From positions 1,178,001 through 1,242,000 of the forward strand of contig NZ_FMHT01000003.1 of assembly GCF_900091585.1 (NCBI RefSeq): a stretch of DNA of 64,000 bases, read 5' to 3'. The stretch comes from Micromonospora nigra (lineage in GTDB: Bacteria; Actinomycetota; Actinomycetes; Mycobacteriales; Micromonosporaceae). Under the pieces are notes generated by a model. The model had not been told where the DNA came from. It did no database searches and saw only the letters and a list, made by a program, of their open reading frames with translations. This document shows, in pieces, positions 57,853 to 64,000 of the stretch; the stretch's first letter is position 1; each line of letters starts with the position of its first letter. Made by a program: the position numbers and the translations under genes.

Positions 57853-57930
57853 CGGTCACGCCACCCGACGCGCCCACCGCGCCCCGCGGTCACGCCACCC
57901 GACGCCGACCGCCCCGCCCACCGCGCCCCG
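57853..57930. repeat. Short GC-rich direct repeats near a small Cys-rich gene
   Basis: A 19-bp unit CGGTCACGCCACCCGACGC occurs at 57853-57871 and 57887-57905, and a 14-bp unit CCCACCGCGCCCCG at 57873-57886 and 57917-57930. They span the 3' end of the small gene and the gap to the protease gene. This looks like local duplication of low-complexity sequence. Confidence 0.7.
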
Positions 57931-58108
57931 GCCGGCGGGGCGTGGACAGCACCTGCACGTCGAAGCCCGCGCGGGCGAACACCTCGACCGCGTGGGCCTC
58001 GGCCGCGTCCAGCCCGGCGGCCGGTGACGCGTCGTCGAACAGGGCGGTGACCAGGCAGCCGGCGCATCCGTCGCCCCGGACCGCACACCCGTCGCACCCG
58101 ATGAGCAT
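57890..58108 (-). CDS. Small Cys-rich protein (72 aa), unknown
   Basis: The N-terminus reads MLIGCDGCAVRGDGCAGCLV, with four cysteines in two CxxC pairs that could bind zinc or an Fe-S cluster. A helical part (LDAAEAHAVEVFARAGFDVQVL) follows. A GGGAGG lies before the ATG at 58108. Such CxxC-rich small proteins are common in Micromonosporaceae but not characterised. It is in the same direction as the protease and pimB genes. Confidence 0.6.
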   Translation of the reverse strand: MLIGCDGCAVRGDGCAGCLVTALFDDASPAAGLDAAEAHAVEVFARAGFDVQVLSTPRRPGRGGRGGRRRVA

Positions 58109-58205
58109 CTCGCCTCCCACACGGCTTCGGCGACCTCGCGTCGCCGGATCGGCACCGTCGGTGAGCACGCTAGGCCGGGGGTACGACAGAAAACGGACAG
58201 CCGGT

Positions 58206-59600
58206 TCAGGAACGGGACAACCGCCGCAGCAGCGAATCCGCGCCCAACGGGTACGCGCCGTGCCGGCGTACCCCGTCGGCGACCTCCCGGTCGGAGCTGA
58301 CCACCACCACCGGCCGGCCCGGCGGCTCGGCCCGCACCAGGCGACGGATCAGCTCGTCGGCGGTCTCCCCCTTGCGGGAGAAGAGCACCCGCACCCCGCG
58401 TGGGGTGGGCGGCAGGCCGTGCATCCGCTCGGCCCCGTCGAAGACCACCGTGACCTCGTCGCCGGTCTGCGCGGCGATCCCGCCCAGGCCGGTGATGAGG
58501 CGCTTGCGCTGCTGCTCCAGCGACATGTCGCCGAAGCCCCGCTTGGTGACGTTGTAGCCGTCGACCACCAGGTGGGCGCGGGGCAGGGCGAGCAGCTGGT
58601 CCAGCCGGGCCGGGTCGTCGGTATCCCGGGCCCGGGCCGCCGTCCCGCTGGGGGTGGCGGCGGAGGACGAGTCGGCGAACGCGTCGGCGACGAAGTCCGC
58701 GGGCAGCCGGTCCACCGGATCCAACGCCAGCTCCCGGCGCAGCCCGACGGCGGCCTGACCGATGGTCTCCAACAGCAGCCACAGCCGGGCGTCGTCGACC
58801 GAACGGGCCTCCTTGGCGCTCGCCTTCGCCACCCCGGCGGCGGCCTCCGCCTCGGCCAGGCGGGCCCGGACACGACGCAGCTCGGCGTCGGCGTCGATCG
58901 CCGCGCGGGCGGCCCGTCCCCGTTCGGTGGCCAGCAGCTCGGCGGCCCGGCGTTCGCGGGCCTGGCTCTCCCGCAGCGCCCGGGCCGTCTGCCGGTGCTC
59001 CTCGCGCAACTGGCCCAGCTCGTCGCGGACCCGCGCCAGCTCGTCGCGCAGCTTGTCGGCCTCGACCCGGGCCACGGCCCGGTCGTGTTCGGCCCGGCTC
59101 GCCCGCTGTTCCGCCTCACGGACCAGCTCGGCGACGACGGCGCTGTCGGCCTCGGCCCGCACGGCCGCCCCGCTGGCCTCGATCAGGTCCCGCCAGCCGG
59201 GCGGCCTGGCCAGGTAGGCCAGGGCGGCCACCTCGACCGGGTCGGCGGCGGCCGGGGCCGGCCCCTCGACGACGGCCCTGCCCAGGTCACCGGCGTCGGC
59301 CAGCACCCGGGCGGTGACCCGCTGCCGGAACAGCGGGTCGGCGGTCAGCTGTGCGGCGATGGCGGGTGCGCCGAGTCGGGCGCGGCGGTTGGGCGCGAAC
59401 TTGGCGACCCGGCGCAGTGGCACGGGCACCTCGTCGGTGGGCAGTCCCGGCAGCACGGCAGCGGTCAGCGACACGATCCGCTGCCGGACCGGCTCGGGCA
59501 GCACGGGCTCGGCCTCCGGACCGCCCCCACCGGCCCCGGGCCCACCACCGACCGGCTCCTCCTCCGGGAGGCGGTCGTCGTGCGGCTCGGTGAGGGGCAT
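58206..59600 (-). CDS. NYN-domain RNase with long coiled coil (YacP/Rae1-like)
   Basis: This 464-aa cytoplasmic protein has a Gly/Pro-rich N-terminus, a helical domain (about 40-150), a charged Arg/Glu/Ala coiled coil (about 165-265), and a C-terminal NYN/YacP nuclease domain (about 340-464) with VVDGYNVTK and VVVSSDREV. The conserved Asp residues fit a PIN-like metal site. It may cleave or bind RNA, as proposed for YacP-type proteins; the target is unknown. It is divergent from the DnaQ/GIY-YIG fusion gene. Confidence 0.85.
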   Translation of the reverse strand: MPLTEPHDDRLPEEEPVGGGPGAGGGGPEAEPVLPEPVRQRIVSLTAAVLPGLPTDEVPVPLRRVAKFAPNRRARLGAPAIAAQLTADPLFRQRVTARVLADAGDLGRAVVEGPAPAAADPVEVAALAYLARPPGWRDLIEASGAAVRAEADSAVVAELVREAEQRASRAEHDRAVARVEADKLRDELARVRDELGQLREEHRQTARALRESQARERRAAELLATERGRAARAAIDADAELRRVRARLAEAEAAAGVAKASAKEARSVDDARLWLLLETIGQAAVGLRRELALDPVDRLPADFVADAFADSSSAATPSGTAARARDTDDPARLDQLLALPRAHLVVDGYNVTKRGFGDMSLEQQRKRLITGLGGIAAQTGDEVTVVFDGAERMHGLPPTPRGVRVLFSRKGETADELIRRLVRAEPPGRPVVVVSSDREVADGVRRHGAYPLGADSLLRRLSRS

Positions 59601-59727
59601 GTGGCAAGTCTCCCACCGCGACCGGGCCCACCGTCGGGTGAGTGAGCCGATCTCTCATCCTAGACCGGTGGTGACAGGTGGGACTCCTGCGGCGGGAGTG
59701 TCGCACCGGGCCGCTAACCTGCGGCGC

Positions 59728-61482
59728 GTGGCACCTGGGGAGTACGTCCAGCAGACCCTGGCGGGTCTGGACCCGGCAACCGGCGGCGTCGACCCGGCCC
59801 TGCCGCTGTACGCGACCACCTTCGTCGTACTCGACCTGGAGACCACCGGCGGGGCCCCCGACGGCGGCGGAATCACCGAGGTCGGCGCGGTCAAGGTGCG
59901 CGGCGGCGAGGAGCTGGGGGTGCTGGCCACCCTGGTCAACCCGGGGGTGCCGATCCCGCCGTTCATCACCGTGCTGACCGGCATCACCCAGGCCATGCTG
60001 GTGCCCGCGCCGCCGATCGAGCAGGTGCTGCCGAGCCTGCTGGAGTTCCTCACCGACGCCGTGCTGGTGGCCCACAACGCCCCCTACGACGTGGGATTCC
60101 TGAAGGCCGCCTGCGCGCGGCACGGCTACCCCTGGCCCCACCCCCGGGTGCTGGACACGGCCGCGCTGGCCCGCCGGGTGCTCAGCCGCGACGAGGTACC
60201 CAACCGCAAACTCGGCACCCTGGCCGCATACTTCCGCACCGCCACCCGGCCCACCCACCGGGCGTTGGATGACGCGAAGGCCACCGTCGACGTGCTGCAC
60301 GGGCTGATCGCCCGCCTCGGTGGGCACCGCGTCGACACGATCGGCGACGCGATCGAGTTCGCCCGCGCGGTCACCCCGACCCAGCGACGCAAGCGGCACC
60401 TGGCGGAGGGGCTGCCGAAGGTGCCCGGCGTCTACATCTTCCGGGCCGCCGACGACCGGCCGCTGTACGTCGGCACCTCCGTCGACATCGCCACCCGGGT
60501 GCGCAGCTACTTCACCGCCAGCGAGAAGCGGGCCCGCATCTCCGAGATGCTGGCCGCCGCCGAGCGGGTGGAGGCGGTGGAGTGCGCCCACTCGCTCGAG
60601 GCGGAGGTGCGCGAGCTGCGGCTGATCGGCGCGCACGCCCCGCCGTACAACCGGCGTTCGAAGTTCCCCGAGCGGGTGGTGTGGCTGAAGCTGACCGACG
60701 GGCCGTACCCCCGGCTGTCGGTGGTGCGGGAGATCGCCCCCGCCGACCGGGCCTACCTCGGGCCGTTCACCTCCCGGCGGGCGGCCGAACTGGCCGCGGC
60801 GGGCTTCCACGACGCGGTGCCGCTGCGACAGTGCACCCACCGGCTCTCGCTGCGCACCGTGACGCCGGCCTGCGCCCTGGCCGAGCTGGGTCGCTGCCCG
60901 GCGCCCTGCGAGCACCGCATCACCCCCGAGGAGTACGACGACCGCGCGGTCGCCCCGTTCGCCACCGCCACCGCCGGGGATCCCCAGCCGGTGGTGGACG
61001 CGCTGCTGAGCCGGATCGGCGCGCTGTCGGCGGGGCAGCGCTACGAGGAGGCCGCCGTGGTGCGTTCCCGGCTGGCGGCGGTGCTTCGAGCGACCGTCCG
61101 CATGCAACGGCTGTCGGCTCTGACGGGCATCGCCGAGCTGGCCGCCGCGCGCCCGGCCGCCGGGGGCGGGTGGGAGTTGGCGCTGGTGCGGCACGGCCGG
61201 CTGGCCGGGGCGGGGGTGTCCCCGCCGGGGGTCCATCCCCGACCGACGATCCAGGCCATCCGGGCCACCGCGGAGACGGTGCTGCCCGGTCACGGCCCCA
61301 CCCCCAGCGCCTCGGCGGAGGAGTCGGAGCGGATCCTGTCCTGGTTGGAGCGACCGGAGACACGGCTGGTCGAGATGTCCTCCGGGTGGGCCTCCCCGGC
61401 TGCCGGCGCGGCCCGCTTCCGTGACCTGCTGCACAAGGCGGAGAGCGCGACGACCCACCAGATCTGGACCGAACGCTCATGA
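59728..61482 (+). CDS. Fusion of DEDDh exonuclease and UvrC-like GIY-YIG nuclease
   Basis: This 584-aa protein has an N-terminal DnaQ-like exonuclease (about 30-200: FVVLDLETTG, VAHNAPYDVGF, HRALDDAKATVD) followed by a UvrC/Cho-type GIY-YIG nuclease domain (about 225-320: VPGVYIFRAADDRPLYVG) and a further helical part with a UVR-like segment (YEEAAVVRSRLAAVLR). Cysteines occur near residues 370-395 (CTH, CALAELGRCPAPC). The fusion matches M. tuberculosis Rv2191 and homologues and probably acts in excision repair or DNA processing, with the exonuclease trimming the incised strand (inference). The GTG at 59728 has a weak Shine-Dalgarno; GTG 59698 is in frame. Confidence 0.9.
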   Translation: MAPGEYVQQTLAGLDPATGGVDPALPLYATTFVVLDLETTGGAPDGGGITEVGAVKVRGGEELGVLATLVNPGVPIPPFITVLTGITQAMLVPAPPIEQVLPSLLEFLTDAVLVAHNAPYDVGFLKAACARHGYPWPHPRVLDTAALARRVLSRDEVPNRKLGTLAAYFRTATRPTHRALDDAKATVDVLHGLIARLGGHRVDTIGDAIEFARAVTPTQRRKRHLAEGLPKVPGVYIFRAADDRPLYVGTSVDIATRVRSYFTASEKRARISEMLAAAERVEAVECAHSLEAEVRELRLIGAHAPPYNRRSKFPERVVWLKLTDGPYPRLSVVREIAPADRAYLGPFTSRRAAELAAAGFHDAVPLRQCTHRLSLRTVTPACALAELGRCPAPCEHRITPEEYDDRAVAPFATATAGDPQPVVDALLSRIGALSAGQRYEEAAVVRSRLAAVLRATVRMQRLSALTGIAELAAARPAAGGGWELALVRHGRLAGAGVSPPGVHPRPTIQAIRATAETVLPGHGPTPSASAEESERILSWLERPETRLVEMSSGWASPAAGAARFRDLLHKAESATTHQIWTERS

Positions 61483-61611
61483 GCAAGTGACCGATCGGAC
61501 TACTGAACCTCACTTACTCTGTTAAGGAAGTGCAGTCCTGCCCGTTTCGTGGGTCTGCTCCCGGTTGCCGGTTCCGGCCGTCCCGGGAGCCGGGGTGAGG
61601 AGGTGTCCCAG

Positions 61612-63402
61612 GTGGACGTCGACGCCGGACACGGCGCCGCCCTGGGGGGCGCGCTTCCCGCCACACCGGGCGAGCTGCCGCTGGCCCGCCGGCTGCGGTC
61701 TCTGCTGACCTGGCCGTCAGCCGACGCCGAGCCGGTCACCCATCTGGTCCGCGCCCACCGGGGCATCCACCCGGGCGCCGACCCGGCCGTGCTGCGCCGG
61801 GCCTACACGATCGCCGAGAACATGCACCGCGGCCAGTTCCGCAAGAGTGGCGAGCCGTACATCACCCATCCGCTCGCGGTCGCGCAGATCTGCGCGGACC
61901 TCGGCATGGACACCACCACCCTGGTCGCCGCGCTGCTGCACGACACGGTGGAGGACACCCGCTACACCCTGCAGGCCCTCGCGGAGGACTTCGGGCCGGA
62001 GGTGGCCCACCTGGTCGACGGGGTGACCAAGTTCGACAAGGCGTTCTACGGCAAGGCCGCCGAGGCCGAGACGATCCGCAAGATGATCGTCGCGGCGGGC
62101 AAGGACGTCCGGGTCCTGATCATCAAGCTGGCCGACCGGCTGCACAACATGCGTACCCTCGGAGTGCGCTCGGCTGCATCCCGGGAGCGGATCGCCCGCA
62201 AGACCCAGGAGGTGCTCGTCCCGCTGTGCGACCGGCTGGGCATCCAGACCCTCAAGCGGGAACTCGACGACGTGGTGCTGCTGCACCTGGAACCCGACGA
62301 GCACGCCCGCATCGCGCGGCACGTGCACGACCGCCCCGGCTGGGACGCCTACCTCTCCGACGTGGTGGCCAGGGCCAGGGTCGCGCTGCGGCGCAGCCGG
62401 GTCGACGCGGAGGTCACGCCCCGCCCCCGGCACCTCTACTCGATCTGGAAGGACACGGTGGCCGGCAGCCACGCCACCCCGTTCGACCTGCCCCGCATCG
62501 TCGTGGTGGTCGACGGTCCGGCCACCGACTGCTACGCCGCGTTGGGCGCGATCCACGGCACCTGGCGGCCGGTGCCCGGCCGGTTCAAGGACTTCATCGC
62601 CTCGCCGAAGAACAACCTCTACCGCTCGCTGCACACCAGCGTGTGCGGGCCGAAGGACCGCACGGTCGAGGTGCTCATCCGCACCGAGGAGATGCACCGC
62701 GCCGCCGAGTACGGCATCGCCGCCGACTTCCGCTTCCCGCCCTCCGGCGGTGCCGCCGCGGCCCGCTCCCAGCAGTTGGACTGGCTGCGCCGGGTGCTGG
62801 GTTGGGAGCAGGACGCGCCCGACCCGGCGCAGTTCCTGGAGTCGTTGCGGTGCGACCTGGCGGAGGCCCAGATCCAGGTGGTGGCCGACGGCCGTCAGGT
62901 GGTGCTGCCGGCCGGGGCCACCCCCGTCGACCTGGCCTACGAGTTGGGCACCGAGTGCGGCGAGCGATGTCTGGCGGCGCGGATCAACGGTCGACTGGCC
63001 CCGCTGTCGTCGGAACTGGCCGAGGGCGACGTGGTGGAGATCTACACCGAGACGGATGCCGAGAACGGTTTCGACGCCGTCGTCGCGCCGCGGGGGCCGC
63101 GCCGCGAGTGGTTGGGCTTCGTCAAGTCCCCGCACGCGCAGATGCAGATCAACCGGTGGTTCGCCGACCACACCGAGCCCGGCATCTCCATCGCCGACAA
63201 GGTACGACTGGGCCGCGCCACCATCGGCCTGGCCCTGCGCCAGCACAACCGGGGCCTGGCCAGCGACCTGCCGCTGCTGCGGCTGTCGGAGGAACTCGGC
63301 TATCCCGACCTGGAGACCCTGCTGGTCGCCGTCTTCGACCGGGTGATCGCACCGGACGAGGTGGTCCGCCAACTGATCGACCTGGTCGACCACCGGCAGT
63401 GA
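61612..63402 (+). CDS. RelA/SpoT homologue lacking the ACT domain
   Basis: This 596-aa protein has an N-terminal HD hydrolase domain (about 65-200) with LLHDTVEDT (about 107-115) and KLADRLHNMRT, so the hydrolase metal site is intact. A synthetase domain (about 250-370) has RFKDFIASPKNNLYRSLHT (about 323-341) and EVLIRT (about 352-357) where most family members have E-x-Q-x-R-T. A TGS domain (about 420-478) and a short helical end follow. The usual C-terminal Cys-rich and ACT domains are missing: typical Rel is 740-850 aa. It may hydrolyse (p)ppGpp better than it makes it. AGGAGGT at 61598-61604 is 7 bp upstream of the GTG at 61612, preferred over the GTG at 61603 which has almost no spacing. 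Confidence 0.9.
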   Translation: MDVDAGHGAALGGALPATPGELPLARRLRSLLTWPSADAEPVTHLVRAHRGIHPGADPAVLRRAYTIAENMHRGQFRKSGEPYITHPLAVAQICADLGMDTTTLVAALLHDTVEDTRYTLQALAEDFGPEVAHLVDGVTKFDKAFYGKAAEAETIRKMIVAAGKDVRVLIIKLADRLHNMRTLGVRSAASRERIARKTQEVLVPLCDRLGIQTLKRELDDVVLLHLEPDEHARIARHVHDRPGWDAYLSDVVARARVALRRSRVDAEVTPRPRHLYSIWKDTVAGSHATPFDLPRIVVVVDGPATDCYAALGAIHGTWRPVPGRFKDFIASPKNNLYRSLHTSVCGPKDRTVEVLIRTEEMHRAAEYGIAADFRFPPSGGAAAARSQQLDWLRRVLGWEQDAPDPAQFLESLRCDLAEAQIQVVADGRQVVLPAGATPVDLAYELGTECGERCLAARINGRLAPLSSELAEGDVVEIYTETDAENGFDAVVAPRGPRREWLGFVKSPHAQMQINRWFADHTEPGISIADKVRLGRATIGLALRQHNRGLASDLPLLRLSEELGYPDLETLLVAVFDRVIAPDEVVRQLIDLVDHRQ

Positions 63403-63457
63403 CCGCGACGCCGCCCGTGCCGCGCGGGGCACTTTCGGCGGCCACTAGCCTGGGGGG

Positions 63458-64000
63458 ATGATCCCCCGCAGCCGCGCCGCCGGACGTGCCGTCGTCTACC
63501 AGGTCTTCTACCGGCTGCCGCTACCCCTGCGCCGCCGCCTGGTGCGGCTCGCCGTGCCGAAGTACATCGTCGGCGCGGTCACCCTGGTCCGCGACAGCGA
63601 GGCCGAGGGGGCGGGCCGGCTGCTGCTACTGCGCCAACCCCCGGGCAGGGGCTGGACGCTGCCGGCCGGCCTGCTCCAGAAGGGCGAGGCCCCGGTGGTG
63701 GGCGCGGCCCGGGAACTGTACGAGGAGTCCGGCGTCCGGCTGCCCCCCACCGCCCTGCGGCCGGCCACGCCCAACGCGATCGTGCACGCCAAGGGCTGGG
63801 TGGACGTGGTGTTCACCACCGAGGTGCCGGCCTCGTCCACCGCGTTCACGGTCGACGGGGCGGAGGTCTTCGAGGCCGCCTGGCACCCGCTGGACGACCT
63901 GCCCAAGCTGACCTGGCCGACGGCGCGGCTGCTCGCGTACTACGACATCGGGCCACTGGCCGGGCAGTTCCCCCCGCCGGTGCCCGACGCGCTGCCGTGA
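63458..64000 (+). CDS. NUDIX hydrolase
   Basis: This 180-aa protein has an N-terminal basic helix region, then a NUDIX box at about 70-92 following GX5EX7REXXEEXG (GLLQKGE ... ARELYEESG), with all metal-binding Glu residues. Such enzymes hydrolyse nucleoside diphosphates linked to another moiety. The N-terminal 30 residues, with RLPLPLRRRLVRLAVPKY, are extra compared with a minimal NUDIX domain. The ATG at 63458 is preceded by a purine-rich GGGGGG. The stop codon is the last three bases of the window. Confidence 0.88.
   Translation: MIPRSRAAGRAVVYQVFYRLPLPLRRRLVRLAVPKYIVGAVTLVRDSEAEGAGRLLLLRQPPGRGWTLPAGLLQKGEAPVVGAARELYEESGVRLPPTALRPATPNAIVHAKGWVDVVFTTEVPASSTAFTVDGAEVFEAAWHPLDDLPKLTWPTARLLAYYDIGPLAGQFPPPVPDALP

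Overview
The window comes from a high-GC filamentous actinobacterium, most likely Micromonosporaceae (Micromonospora-like). Supporting points are very GC-rich codon third positions with long open antisense frames, frequent GTG starts, a PASTA-type Ser/Thr kinase, class II DAHP synthase, a PimB-type mannosyltransferase, and a secreted CBM2-GH18 chitinase. No tRNA, rRNA, CRISPR array, transposase or phage structural gene was recognised.

Layout. (1) 1-7.4 kb is backbone: the 3' end of a PASTA kinase, endonuclease IV (nfo), threonine aldolase, class II DAHP synthase, a lipoprotein and a chitinase. (2) 7.5-30.1 kb is accessory and defence-rich. It holds a GNAT acetyltransferase, an McrBC pair whose McrB carries unusual DNA-reader domains, a Zn-finger DEDDh exonuclease, a truncated globin / flavohaemoprotein operon, an XRE-TPR regulator with a cyclo-ligase-like protein, and a leftward operon of four large genes. 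That operon encodes a 1721-aa helicase with DUF1998 and a Vsr-like tail, a 948-aa SNF2/HepA-type helicase, a 1307-aa Eco57I-like adenine methylase and a 302-aa orphan. It resembles class 1 DISARM (drmD, drmMI, drmA/drmB) but has the helicase and DUF1998 in one Druantia-DruE-like polypeptide and no phospholipase D gene. The 3' end of this operon (about 17.04-19.70 kb) is clearly AT-richer than the rest. (3) 30.2-64 kb is mostly backbone: proC, a phosphofructokinase, RNase AS, a Crp/Fnr regulator near a Zn-ribbon/adenylyl cyclase/AAA protein, plsC, otsA, an FMO, ROK glucokinase, an SRPBCC protein, FadD, a NarL-type two-component pair, an EAL protein, PimB, an M48 protease, a NYN RNase, a DnaQ/GIY-YIG fusion, a short RelA/SpoT homologue and a NUDIX hydrolase.

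The backbone gene set (PASTA kinase, DAHP synthase, RNase AS, PlsC, SRPBCC, FadD, PimB, DnaQ-UvrC fusion) matches, from memory, the M. tuberculosis Rv2176-Rv2191 neighbourhood and the Streptomyces glkA neighbourhood. The defence block therefore looks like an insertion into conserved actinobacterial synteny. Several well-formed hairpins mark transcription unit ends (after nfo/ltaE, the chitinase, proC, pfkA, the crp gene, the SRPBCC gene and the response regulator).

Functionally the backbone covers central carbon metabolism (PFK, glucokinase, trehalose-6-P), amino acid synthesis (DAHP synthase, ProC), envelope lipid and glycolipid synthesis (PlsC, FadD, PimB) and second-messenger signalling (cAMP, c-di-GMP, ppGpp). 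The accessory block is about sensing and destroying foreign or modified DNA.
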